Source: Dehalococcoidia bacterium (GTDB lineage: Bacteria > Chloroflexota > Dehalococcoidia > Lucifugimonadales > SHYF01). From it: a stretch of DNA of 23,088 nucleotides. The translations under genes and the position numbers were made by a program. The stretch lies in contig SHYF01000001.1 of assembly GCA_009692985.1 (NCBI GenBank), positions 1-23,088 on the forward strand, given 5' to 3'. Below the pieces are notes generated by a model that saw nothing but the letters and a program-made list of their open reading frames with translations, ran no database searches and was not told where the DNA came from. Of the stretch, positions 14,679 through 22,290 are shown one piece after another; within the stretch, counting starts at the first letter, position 1, and each line of letters opens with the position of its first letter.

Positions 14679-14837
14679 TGTCGTTCTGAGGAGTCCTTCC
14701 TGGGAAGGACGACGAAGAATCTAAGGCGATTGCCTTCCATGCCAGTTGCTAATAATCGAAGCGTGCGCAACTATCCAGGCGTATGTCTTAGATTCTTCGC
14801 TTCGTGTCGCCTTCGGCGCCCCTCGCTCAGAATGACA
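14679..14837. repeat. MITE-like inverted-repeat element with TGTCATTCTGAG ends, copy 1
   Basis: The outer ends TGTCGTTCTGAG (14679-14690) and CTCAGAATGACA (14826-14837) are inverted repeats with one mismatch. Inner blocks CGAAGAATCTAAG (14713-14725) and CTTAGATTCTTCG (14787-14799) are exact inverted repeats. The left arm contains a small palindrome GTCCTTCC/GGAAGGAC. About 60 bases of unrelated sequence lie between the arms. There is no coding potential. A second copy lies at 18203-18330. Confidence 0.8.
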
Positions 14838-14897
14838 TAAAAGCACCACTTGAATCCTTCCACCACCTAACTTACGGTTTGCCTCCAGACTGCTATT

Positions 14898-16571
14898 CTA
14901 TCCCAATCCCGTCATGCGCTGCGTCTCCTCTTCCGCTACTGAGTCGTCCAGCTTGCGGAAGAGGGGATTAGGCTCGGGAAGCTGACGGCCTGGCACGGGG
15001 CGCTGGATAGTCCAGCCAGCATCTTCTACTTTGCCCGGAAAGCCCAGGAGGTGGTGCAGCTTCTGGGCGCTGAAAGGTATAAATGGGAGCATCATTGTTT
15101 TCAGCCCCGCCATGGCCGAAAGAGTTACCCACACGGATGTGCCTGCGGCGGCGGGGTCCTCTCGAAACCGTCGCCAGGGCGCTTGAGCGTCCAGGTACCG
15201 GTTGGACTCCTGGGCCAAGGACATGGCAGAGCGCAGTGCCTCCCGGAAGTGGCACAGGTAAAGGTTGCGCCCTACCTCTTCCAGTGTGGCGTCCACGCGA
15301 GATAGCAGCGCCTCTGCTGCGCTGTCCAACTCGCCTGGCACTGGCACCTTGCCTTCGAAGTTGCGCTGTAGGAATGTCAAAACCCGGTGCACCAGGTTGC
15401 CAAAGGTAGCCACAAGCTCATCGTTGTTGCGCCGCACATACTCCTGCCATGTGAACTCAGTGTCTCCCGTCTCGGGCATGTTGGCAACGATGTAGTAGCG
15501 CAACGGGTCAGGCTCATACCGTTCCAGGTAGTCGGGCACCCACACTGCCCGGTGCTCACTCTTGGAGAACTTGCCGCCGCCCAGGTTCATGAACTCGTTC
15601 GCCGGGACATCGTAGGGGAGATTCAGGTTGCCACCGTAGCCCATGAGCATCCCCGGCCAGATGATTGTGTGGAAAGGTATGTTGTCTTTGCCCAGGAAGT
15701 AGTAGGCTTTGGCCGCTGGGTCCTGCCAGAACTCTTTCCAAGCGTCGGGCTGCCCACGGAGCTGTGCCCACTCCTTGGCTGCCGACAGATAGCCTATAAC
15801 CGCCTCGAACCAAACGTAGATGCGCTTGTCCTCGTAGCCTGGCAATGGCACCGGTATGCCCCAGTCCAGGTCCCGGGTAATGGCGCGGTCGTGAAGCCCA
15901 TCCTCCAGGTAACGCTGAGTGAAGTTCAGCACGTTGGGCCGCCAATGGTGCTGCGGCCGGACCCACTCCAGAAGCCTGTCCTGGAGCGCGCTGAGGCGAA
16001 GGAAGAAATGCTCTGAATCGCGGATCTCAGGGGTTTGATTGCAAAGGCGGCAGCGCAGGTCCCGCAGCTCCGCCGGGTTCATCGGTTTGCCGCATTTGTC
16101 GCACTGGTCGCCCCTGGCCGCTGGGTTGCCGCAGAACGGACACGTCCCCTGGACGTACCGGTCTGGAAGGAAACGCCGGTCCGTTTGGCAGTATGGTAGG
16201 GGAGTTGTCTCCGTGTAAATGAGGCCCTTTCCTTTCAAATCCAGGAATATCTCCTGCACCACCTGGCGGTGGTTATCCGTGCCGGTGGTTGTGAACAGGT
16301 CGAACCCGATGCCCAGGCGCTGCCATGCGTCCATCTGGTGGCCGTGGTATTTGTCCACCACCTGCTGCGGCGTGATGCCTTCCTCCTCAGCGCGAAGCGT
16401 GATGGGAGTGCCATGCTGGTCGCTGCCAGACACCATAAGCACCTTGTCGCCCTTGAGGCGGTGATACCTGGCAAAGGCGTCCGCGGCGACGTAGCACCCG
16501 GCCAGGTGGCCCAGGTGAAGCTCGCCGTTGGTGTACGGCCAGGCTACGCCTACGAATATCTTTTCCGGCAT
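14898..16571 (-). CDS. metG: Methionyl-tRNA synthetase
   Basis: This 557-residue class I synthetase charges tRNA-Met. The HIGH-type motif is HLGH (19-22) and the KMSKS-type motif is KFSKS (334-338). The zinc knuckles include CPFCGNP and CDKCGKP (Cys144, Cys147, Cys157, Cys160) and CRLC (174-177), placing it with the two-knuckle MetG1 type. The anticodon-binding helical domain follows (WQEYVRRNNDELVATFGNL). The protein ends soon after it, so the EMAP-like C-terminal dimerisation domain found in many bacteria is absent. No Shine-Dalgarno site is seen before ATG 16571; a TAAAAT sits 7 bases upstream, compatible with a leaderless or very short leader. Repeat copy 1 lies beyond its 3' end. Confidence 0.96.
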   Translation of the reverse strand: MPEKIFVGVAWPYTNGELHLGHLAGCYVAADAFARYHRLKGDKVLMVSGSDQHGTPITLRAEEEGITPQQVVDKYHGHQMDAWQRLGIGFDLFTTTGTDNHRQVVQEIFLDLKGKGLIYTETTPLPYCQTDRRFLPDRYVQGTCPFCGNPAARGDQCDKCGKPMNPAELRDLRCRLCNQTPEIRDSEHFFLRLSALQDRLLEWVRPQHHWRPNVLNFTQRYLEDGLHDRAITRDLDWGIPVPLPGYEDKRIYVWFEAVIGYLSAAKEWAQLRGQPDAWKEFWQDPAAKAYYFLGKDNIPFHTIIWPGMLMGYGGNLNLPYDVPANEFMNLGGGKFSKSEHRAVWVPDYLERYEPDPLRYYIVANMPETGDTEFTWQEYVRRNNDELVATFGNLVHRVLTFLQRNFEGKVPVPGELDSAAEALLSRVDATLEEVGRNLYLCHFREALRSAMSLAQESNRYLDAQAPWRRFREDPAAAGTSVWVTLSAMAGLKTMMLPFIPFSAQKLHHLLGFPGKVEDAGWTIQRPVPGRQLPEPNPLFRKLDDSVAEEETQRMTGLG

Positions 16572-16647
16572 GGGGTGTATTTTACCATACCTGATGCGTA
16601 TTCAGGCAGGCGGGCCTATGGACGCAAAAAGAGCCAGGACTTTTGTA

Positions 16648-16678
16648 ATTCTGAGTCCGCCCTTGGCGGACTCAGAAT
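16648..16678. repeat. Perfect 14-bp hairpin between cinA and metG
   Basis: ATTCTGAGTCCGCC (16648-16661) and GGCGGACTCAGAAT (16665-16678) are exact inverted repeats around a CTT loop. The ends repeat the ATTCTGAG found at the tips of the elements at 14679 and 18203, so this may be a solo tip of that family. No T-run follows on the minus strand, so it is not a classic terminator for cinA. The rest of the 230-base gap shows nothing else clear. Confidence 0.75.
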
Positions 16679-16803
16679 CTTGTTTGCTTACGTCGTGGCT
16701 TGTTGCAAATAGGACTGGTCAGTAATAAGACAGACAAGGAGCTTCGCTGCGTCCGCCTCAAGCGAACTTGCTCGGCACGACAAACTGGCATGTTGCCGTT
16801 TAC

Positions 16804-18039
16804 TCAAGAGGCAGCGTTCAGTATTCGCCGCAGCGCCAGCAGTGCCGTAGTAACGGCGCGCCTCTTCACTAATGTACGGTTGTTGGCGGGGAAACGTTGC
16901 TGACTGGACTCGCGGCCGCCCGCGTGCGCCAAGCCAATGAATACAGTGCCTGGCGGCTTGCCTTCCAGTTCGTCCGGCCCGGTCACGCCAGTGATGCCTA
17001 TGCCGAAGTCTGCCCCCATGCGAAGACGCGCCGCCGCCGCCATTGCCTCAGCCACCTGGCTGCTCACAGCGCCGTGCCGCTCAATCAGCTCCGCGGGCAC
17101 GCCAGAGGCTACCTTCAGCTCGTTGGTATAGGACACGATGCCGCCCTTGAAGTAGTGGGAGCTACCAGAGACGTTTGTTATGGTGTCGGCCAACATGCCG
17201 CCAGTGCACGACTCCATGGTGGCCAGGGTGAAACCGCGCTGACGCAGCAGTGCGCCCACGCTCTCCTCCGGCGTCTCATCATCAATGCCCCAGATGTTGG
17301 CCTGAAAGGTGTGGCGCAGGTCCTCCTCCACAGGCCGCAGCAGCCCGCTGGCCTCTTCCCGTGTAGTGCCTCTGGCGATGACCCGCAGATAGATGCCATC
17401 TGGCCGGGCGTAGATGCCCACGTAGGGATTCTTGCTTTTCAGGATCGGGCCGGCCATCTCGTCCACCAATGCCTCGCCAAGGCCCAGGGTCTTGATTGTT
17501 CTGGTCAGGACAACGCTGCCATGCACCCGTTCCCGCAGCCTGGGCGCTACCTCGTGCTCCCACATGTCGTACAGCTCTCGAGGTGGCCCTGGAAGGGCGA
17601 TAATGACGTGGCCGTTTTTCTCAGCCCACCAGCCTGGGGCAGTGCCCGACCGGTTGGGAAGCCCCACCGCCGATGGAATCAACCACGCCTGCTTGATGTT
17701 GTGGGGCGGCATGTCGGTGCCGCGTTCACGGAAGCGTGTCTTCAGCGTCTCCAGCAACTGGGTATCCACATGCACCTCTTCCTGGAACACCTTTGCAATG
17801 GCCTCTCGGCTAACGTCGTCCACGGTGGGGCCGAGGCCGCCCGTGGTGAAAGTGAAAGGCGTACGCTTCCAGGCGCGTTCCAGGACCTCGGTATAATGCT
17901 CCAGGTCGTCACCCACAAGTGTCGCCTGACGTACCTCCAGCCCCAGGGCCGGCAGGTGAGATGCCAGGAAAGACGAGTTGGTGTCCTGGATCTCGCCCAT
18001 CAAAAGTTCGGTGCCGGAGGCGATGATTTCAGCGTACAT
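16804..18039 (-). CDS. cinA: CinA-family protein: MoCF-like domain plus NMN deamidase domain
   Basis: From ATG 18039 the product is 411 residues. The N-terminal ~170 residues are the MoaB/MogA-like COG1058 domain (EIIASGTELLMGEIQDTNS, then TTGGLGPTVDD near 65-75, then ALPGPPREL). The C-terminal ~145 residues are the PncC/CinA amidase with ESCTGG (catalytic Ser277), SYTNELK (Lys309) and GITGVTGPD (348-356). Fused CinA proteins hydrolyse ADP-ribose-type pyrophosphates and deamidate nicotinamide mononucleotide in pyridine-nucleotide recycling. I chose 18039 because homology begins at MYAEII and a strong promoter at 18087-18115 lies just upstream. The longer frame to 18102 would start inside that promoter. 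GAGGT lies 9 bases before the ATG. Confidence 0.93.
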   Translation of the reverse strand: MYAEIIASGTELLMGEIQDTNSSFLASHLPALGLEVRQATLVGDDLEHYTEVLERAWKRTPFTFTTGGLGPTVDDVSREAIAKVFQEEVHVDTQLLETLKTRFRERGTDMPPHNIKQAWLIPSAVGLPNRSGTAPGWWAEKNGHVIIALPGPPRELYDMWEHEVAPRLRERVHGSVVLTRTIKTLGLGEALVDEMAGPILKSKNPYVGIYARPDGIYLRVIARGTTREEASGLLRPVEEDLRHTFQANIWGIDDETPEESVGALLRQRGFTLATMESCTGGMLADTITNVSGSSHYFKGGIVSYTNELKVASGVPAELIERHGAVSSQVAEAMAAAARLRMGADFGIGITGVTGPDELEGKPPGTVFIGLAHAGGRESSQQRFPANNRTLVKRRAVTTALLALRRILNAAS

Positions 18040-18086
18040 TCTAGCTGACCTCGTATATGGGCATTTGGGATTAGCGCATCCTTCCG

Positions 18087-18115
18087 AGTATAGTGCCCTC
18101 ACTCATGTATGGCAA
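18087..18115 (-). promoter_or_regulatory. Strong sigma-70-type promoter of cinA
   Basis: On the minus strand TTGCCA (18115-18110) and TATACT (18092-18087) are exactly 17 bases apart, each matching consensus at 5 of 6 positions. Transcription from about 18080 gives a leader of about 40 bases to ATG 18039, which decides the cinA start. Confidence 0.7.
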
Positions 18116-18202
18116 CCTAGCCAATACTGGCGCGGCCAGCTATAATTCTAGAGGGGAATTATTCATTGACATAATGTAAACTGGATAGAGCTTGAGTTTT
18201 TC

Positions 18203-18330
18203 TGTCATTCTGAGCCGCAGCCCTCGAGCGGAGCGAAGGGGAAGCGAAGAATCTAAAGCGGTAGAGTTTAACTAGACAACAGCCTTGGATTCTTCGTCGT
18301 CCCGACACGTGGGGACTCCTCAGAATGACA
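18203..18330. repeat. MITE-like inverted-repeat element with TGTCATTCTGAG ends, copy 2
   Basis: The outer ends TGTCATTCTGAG (18203-18214) and CTCAGAATGACA (18319-18330) are exact inverted repeats. The inner blocks CGAAGAATC (18245-) and GATTCTTCG (18288-18296) match those of copy 1. The centre differs from copy 1. It occupies the 420-base gap between cinA and ctaA-ctaB and ends five bases before the likely -35 box of the latter. Elsewhere in the gap a lone plus-strand TATAAT (18141-18146) and a TTGACA (18166-18171) have no matching partner box. Confidence 0.8.
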
Positions 18331-18334
18331 TTGA

Positions 18335-18361
18335 TTGACCTGTGTGTTCTGGCGGTATAAT
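18335..18361 (+). promoter_or_regulatory. Probable promoter of ctaA-ctaB
   Basis: A perfect TATAAT (18356-18361) is preceded by TTGACC (18335-18340) at a short 15-base spacing; TTGATT four bases earlier gives 19. Neither spacing is ideal. The leader to ATG 18461 would be about 94 bases. Confidence 0.45.
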
Positions 18362-18460
18362 CACCTTCTAGCACATATCTTCTATGACCCGCCACGAACA
18401 TTGAAAGTGCGCCCTGCTTGCTTTGTGTCGGCAACATAGTGGCTGAGGCCGATCCCATTC

Positions 18461-20308
18461 ATGAATACCGAACCTATCCTAACCGAAACCGAGCCTACCG
18501 GATCGGGCTATCTTAAGAATGTCAGAGGCCCAAGCCGGGCTTTTCTGCTTCTGCTCGCCGCAGCGGCAGTGTCGGTTTTCCTTCTTATCACTCTGGGGGG
18601 TGTGGTGAGAGTTACAGATTCAGGACTGGGCTGTCCGGACTGGCCGCTGTGCCACGGCAGGCTGCTCCCTCCCCTAGAGTTCCATACCATCATTGAGTAC
18701 TCACACCGCCTGGCCGCCAGCTTCACATCCACACTGGTGACAGTTGCCGCCGCCATAGCCTGGTGGCGGTACAGGCGTGTCAGGCACATCGTACTACCAC
18801 TCACCTTCGCACTGGCGCTGATAGGCGTTGCCGCAGGCCTGGGCGGCATCACCGTCCTGCTGGAGCTTCCTCCCACCATAGTGACGCTGCACCTGGCGAC
18901 GGCTGAGCTCATTTTCGCTCTGCTGCTGGCCACCCTGGTGTGGGCATGGAGGAGTCGCCGGCCCCAAAGGAGTGCGGCGGACCCGCGGGTGCGTCATGGG
19001 GCTGCGGCTGCCGCCCTGACAACACTGGTGGTGATCATATCCGGGTCGTATGTAGTGGGAAGCGGCGCTGGGACAGCCTGTCCGCAATGGCCTCTTTGCG
19101 GCAGTGGTGCTCTTCCATCATACAGCGCAGGGTGGCTGCACATGGTACACCGACTTATTGCCGCCATCGGTGCGCTGCTGACGGTGTGGGCCGCTTTGAT
19201 GGCATGGCGGCGCAGGGGCGACTCCGCTTCCATCGGTTGGGCCAGCGCCTTGGCGGGAGGTGTGGCGATAGCCCAGGTACTGGTGGGGGCCGCCAATCCC
19301 TGGACTGGATTCTCCGCCGTGGCCAGGGCCGCCCACCTGAGCCTGGCTACGGCAATGTGGGGCAGCTTCGTGGTGCTGGGAGCGCTGTCCTGGCAACCCA
19401 GCCCTGACGCGAAAGTGGAAGGCAGGAGCGCTATCTGGGCGGTGCTGGCCGACTACATAGCCCTGACCAAACCCAGGATCATTCTGCTGCTGCTGGTGAC
19501 GTCGTTGGGCGGCATGTTCCTGGCGGCCAAAGGGGTGCCTCCACTGTCCACGGCGATACTGGTGCTGGTCGGGGGATCTCTTGCCGCCGGAGGAGCCAAC
19601 GCCTTGAACCACTACTTTGACCAGGACATTGACCAGCGAATGCGGCGCACACAGCAGCGGCCCCTGCCTGCGGGCAGGATCCCTCCCGGACGCGCTCTCT
19701 GGTTCGGCGTCGCGCTAAACGTAATAGCATTCATCATGCTGGCCTTGGGGGTAAATCTTCTTAGCGCCCTGCTAACTTTGGGGGCAACCGTGTTCTACGT
19801 GGTGGTCTACACCCGCTGGCTCAAGCGTACTACTACACAGAACATTGTCATAGGCGGAGCGGCCGGCGCTGTGCCTCCCCTGGTGGGATGGGCGGCTATC
19901 ACCGGCGGACTGGACCTTCCCGCTTTGTACCTGTTCGCCATCGTCTTTTTCTGGACGCCGCCACACTTCTGGGCTCTCGCACTCCTGCTGCGCAACGACT
20001 ATGAACGGGCCCATGTCCCCATGCTACCAGTTGTCATGGGCATTCCGGAGACAGTCAAGAGCATCCTGCTGCACAGCCTGATACTGGTGTCTATCACAAT
20101 CCTGTTCTTCACTGTGCAGGCCGTGGGATGGTTGTATCTGAGCGGCGCTGTCCTGCTGGGCGCCTATTTTCTGTTTCTATCATGGCGGCTATTTCGGACG
20201 CAGGCCATCAGCGCCGCTCGCCACCTGTACCTCTACTCACTGCTGTACCTGGCGCTTCTGTTTGCCCTGATCATTGTGGACAGCGTTGTAGCTCCGTGGC
20301 CAAGGTGA
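18461..20308 (+). CDS. ctaA-ctaB: Fused heme A synthase (CtaA/COX15) and protoheme IX farnesyltransferase (CtaB/COX10)
   Basis: This single 615-residue membrane protein joins both steps from heme B to heme A. Residues ~25-310 are CtaA, an eight-helix tandem-repeat heme protein. It has conserved His82 (EYSHR), His144 (HLATAEL), His230 (HMVHR) and His292 (AAHLS), and Cys pairs in GCPDWPLCHG (58/64) and ACPQWPLCGS (207/213). Residues ~330-615 are CtaB, a UbiA-type prenyltransferase with LTKPRI, the Asp-rich NHYFDQDID (Asn383, Asp387, Asp391) and TRWLKRTT. CtaB farnesylates heme B to heme O, which CtaA oxidises, so a fusion would channel heme O. The order CtaA-CtaB is opposite to the pathway order. 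The stop overlaps the SCO start (TGATG). No oxidase subunits are in the window. Confidence 0.94.
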   Translation: MNTEPILTETEPTGSGYLKNVRGPSRAFLLLLAAAAVSVFLLITLGGVVRVTDSGLGCPDWPLCHGRLLPPLEFHTIIEYSHRLAASFTSTLVTVAAAIAWWRYRRVRHIVLPLTFALALIGVAAGLGGITVLLELPPTIVTLHLATAELIFALLLATLVWAWRSRRPQRSAADPRVRHGAAAAALTTLVVIISGSYVVGSGAGTACPQWPLCGSGALPSYSAGWLHMVHRLIAAIGALLTVWAALMAWRRRGDSASIGWASALAGGVAIAQVLVGAANPWTGFSAVARAAHLSLATAMWGSFVVLGALSWQPSPDAKVEGRSAIWAVLADYIALTKPRIILLLLVTSLGGMFLAAKGVPPLSTAILVLVGGSLAAGGANALNHYFDQDIDQRMRRTQQRPLPAGRIPPGRALWFGVALNVIAFIMLALGVNLLSALLTLGATVFYVVVYTRWLKRTTTQNIVIGGAAGAVPPLVGWAAITGGLDLPALYLFAIVFFWTPPHFWALALLLRNDYERAHVPMLPVVMGIPETVKSILLHSLILVSITILFFTVQAVGWLYLSGAVLLGAYFLFLSWRLFRTQAISAARHLYLYSLLYLALLFALIIVDSVVAPWPR

Positions 20309-20943
20309 TGCGCCTGGTCTCACAACGCCTCAGATGGTGGCCAATCCTGGCGCTGGCGTCTGGGCTGATGTTCTCGTCGGGATGTGCTGCCAAGGCGTCA
20401 TTTATCGGCACAGAGCTTACCCCCGCCCAGGTCGCTGCACCCTTTACGCTTCGGGACCAGTTTGGCCAGGACCTCGAGTTGTCCAGCCTGAAGGGCAAAG
20501 TAGTAGTCATGGCCTTCCTTTACACTAACTGTCCAGACATCTGCCCTCTTACAACTCGAACTCTAGGCAAGGCCTATGACGCACTGGGAGAGGATGTCAG
20601 GGAAACCGCCTTCGTGGCCATAACAGTGGACCCGGAACGGGATACCGTGGAGCAGGTGTACCGCTACTCGGAGCAGATGGCCATGTTGCACAAATGGGCG
20701 TTCCTGACTGGGAGCCGGCAGGAGATGGAGCCTGTTTGGCGCGACTACTATGTGGCCGCGGAGAAGGAGAGTTCCCATGATGCGAGTGCGCAAGGCGCTG
20801 CCACAGGATACCTGGTAGGCCACTCCGCGCCAGTTTACCTGATAGACCGCGATGGGAAGCTGAGAGTGGCCTTTGCCTCCCTGCCTCTGGTCCCACAGCC
20901 TTTGGTGAACGACATCCGGCTGCTGCTGAATGAAGGCGGGTGA
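20308..20943 (+). CDS. SCO1/SenC-family copper chaperone lipoprotein
   Basis: The 211-residue thioredoxin-fold protein supplies copper to the CuA site of cytochrome oxidase. Copper ligands are present: CPDIC (Cys75, Cys79) and His172 in VGHSAPVYLID. The N-terminus is a lipoprotein-type signal (basic start, hydrophobic WPILALASGLMF, then SSGC with Cys26 as likely lipid anchor), placing it outside the membrane. ITVDPERDT and the final PLVNDIRLLL match the family. I chose ATG 20308 because it overlaps the ctaA-ctaB stop by one base and gives a complete signal peptide; the open frame upstream is antiphase ctaB sequence. A His-less longer linker near residues 152-165 (KESSHDASAQGAAT) is an ordinary variation. 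Confidence 0.93.
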   Translation: MRLVSQRLRWWPILALASGLMFSSGCAAKASFIGTELTPAQVAAPFTLRDQFGQDLELSSLKGKVVVMAFLYTNCPDICPLTTRTLGKAYDALGEDVRETAFVAITVDPERDTVEQVYRYSEQMAMLHKWAFLTGSRQEMEPVWRDYYVAAEKESSHDASAQGAATGYLVGHSAPVYLIDRDGKLRVAFASLPLVPQPLVNDIRLLLNEGG

Positions 20944-20989
20944 GTGGGAAGGAATGGGGTTGCAAGGTGTTCCGCCCATGTGGTTCGAT

Positions 20990-21052
20990 CCTTCGGCTAG
21001 CTCAGGATGAGCGGGATAAAGGGTGTTCCGCTCATCCTGAGCTAGCCGAAGG
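20990..21052. repeat. Perfect 25-bp inverted repeat after the SCO gene
   Basis: The arms at 20990-21014 and 21028-21052 are exact reverse complements around a 13-base loop. They start CCTTCGGCTAGCTCAGGATG, a variant of the widespread CCTTCGACAAGCTCAGGATGAG intergenic motif. Lying 46 bases past the SCO stop, the hairpin could end transcription or protect the mRNA, but no T-run follows. Confidence 0.85.
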
Positions 21053-21084
21053 AAAGAGCGGTGGATCCAGGGGGTGAGCGATAT

Positions 21085-21199
21085 GCGTAGGGGGAATGCA
21101 GAGGGGCTCTGCCCATCTGTCGGGGGAAAACAGGGGTGTCCCCCATTCTTCTTTCCTTTTCCCCCTTCCTGGAAGGAAGGGGGAAAAGGGGATGGTTCC
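21085..21199. repeat. Modular GC-rich hairpin repeat, copy D
   Basis: The hairpins are GGGG-tgt-CCCC (21133-21143) and a perfect 15-bp pair, CCTTTTCCCCCTTCC / GGAAGGGGGAAAAGG (21155-21189), followed by a GGGGATGGTT tail as in copies A and B. It ends three bases before the stop of the ABC permease on the other strand, so it fills the convergent gap. Confidence 0.75.
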
Positions 21200-21202
21200 C
21201 AC

Positions 21203-22288
21203 CTATTCAAACCTGAAAAGCTTGATAGTCAGCACAGACGTAACGGCTATCCATCCAGCCAAGATGGCTAGCTCCGTCGGATACGCCCAGAAGGGCTTGG
21301 CGTCCAGCGCCACGCCACGCATCGCGTCCAGCAGTGGCGACAGCGGCAGGTACTCCACCACCGTGGCGATGACCTTGGGCAGGTTTTCATTGGGGAAGAA
21401 TGTGCCTGAAAGGAACATCATGGGCATGGACACCGCGTTGGCCAGGCCATCGGCGGCGCGGACGTTTTTGGCAAGTGCCCCAACAATGAAACCCAGGTTC
21501 AGAAACACAACGTTGGCCATTACCACCAGGACCAGGAGCCACAGGAAGTTGCCGTAGACGTGGCCCTTAAAGAGCAGCATACCCGCCGCTAATATGACTA
21601 TGGCTTGAAGTACGGAGAGGAGGAGCTGGGAAATGATCTGGGCAGCGAAAAAGGTACGTACTCTGAGGGGCGTAGCCAGGATGCGCTTGAGGATTTTCTG
21701 TTCACGGTACAGGGCTATGACCGAGGCCACGCCTATGATGGAGTAGGTCATCACTCCCATGCCGACAAGCCCTGGAAGAACAAAGTCAAAGTAGGTGAAC
21801 TGCCGAGATTGGACCCCCTCAGGCCGTAGTGTCAAAAGAGTGGGAGATTGTACGAGTTCCTTGTTGGTTTCCTCGATAAACCGCTGTATTGCGCCTATGA
21901 CTATGGGCGCTGTCTGGTTGCCACGGTCGTATAGCAGAGTGAACTCAGCTGGTGCTGCCCCAGGCCCCTGGGCCAGGCGGGGTCCCAACCCTTCAGGGAT
22001 TATCATCACATAGACGCCGTTGCCATCCTCTAGCTCCCTTCGCACCTCCGCTTCGTCTTGGCGCACCGCTACGTTGAACCGCTCCATGGCCGAGAGGCTG
22101 GTTATGATCCCCTGAGATATGGGGTCTCGCGCCTGGTCAACTACCAGGAGGTTCACTTCAAGCGGCTCGTCGAAACGGAACAGCCCAAAGACAACGACAA
22201 ATATCAGAGGAAATACCATCGCCCAGAATAGGGCTTGGCGGTTGCGATAGACCATCTTCAGATTGGCTAGGACAAGTGGTAGCAGCAT
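21203..22288 (-). CDS. ABC-2-type transporter permease
   Basis: This 361-residue permease has one N-terminal helix (FWAMVFPLIFVVVFGLF), a ~130-residue extracellular domain and five further helices, the ABC-2 membrane plan of DrrB/YhfI-type and related exporters. Hallmarks are YREQKILKRILATPLRVRTF in the cytoplasmic coupling loop and MPMMFLSGTFFPNENLP near the C-terminus. The 2-base gap to the ATPase gene indicates an operon. The substrate is unknown; drug, lipid and polysaccharide export are all known for the family. It is of a different subfamily from the permease at 5924-6754. Confidence 0.9.
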   Translation of the reverse strand: MLLPLVLANLKMVYRNRQALFWAMVFPLIFVVVFGLFRFDEPLEVNLLVVDQARDPISQGIITSLSAMERFNVAVRQDEAEVRRELEDGNGVYVMIIPEGLGPRLAQGPGAAPAEFTLLYDRGNQTAPIVIGAIQRFIEETNKELVQSPTLLTLRPEGVQSRQFTYFDFVLPGLVGMGVMTYSIIGVASVIALYREQKILKRILATPLRVRTFFAAQIISQLLLSVLQAIVILAAGMLLFKGHVYGNFLWLLVLVVMANVVFLNLGFIVGALAKNVRAADGLANAVSMPMMFLSGTFFPNENLPKVIATVVEYLPLSPLLDAMRGVALDAKPFWAYPTELAILAGWIAVTSVLTIKLFRFE

Positions 22289-22290
22289 AT

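Noticed and set aside
16648..16678. Hairpin as terminator for cinA
   Set aside because: The stem is perfect, but no T-tract follows in the minus direction, and its ends match a repeat family.
16897..18048. 383-codon open frame on the plus strand
   Set aside because: It is antisense to cinA, with no recognisable domain and His/Arg/Gln-rich composition typical of a shadow frame.
18040..18102. Longer start for cinA at 18102
   Set aside because: It falls within the spacer of the best cinA promoter, and the extra residues do not match the family.
20128..20307. N-terminal extension of the SCO protein
   Set aside because: It lies inside ctaB in another frame. ATG 20308 gives a proper signal peptide and the TGATG overlap.
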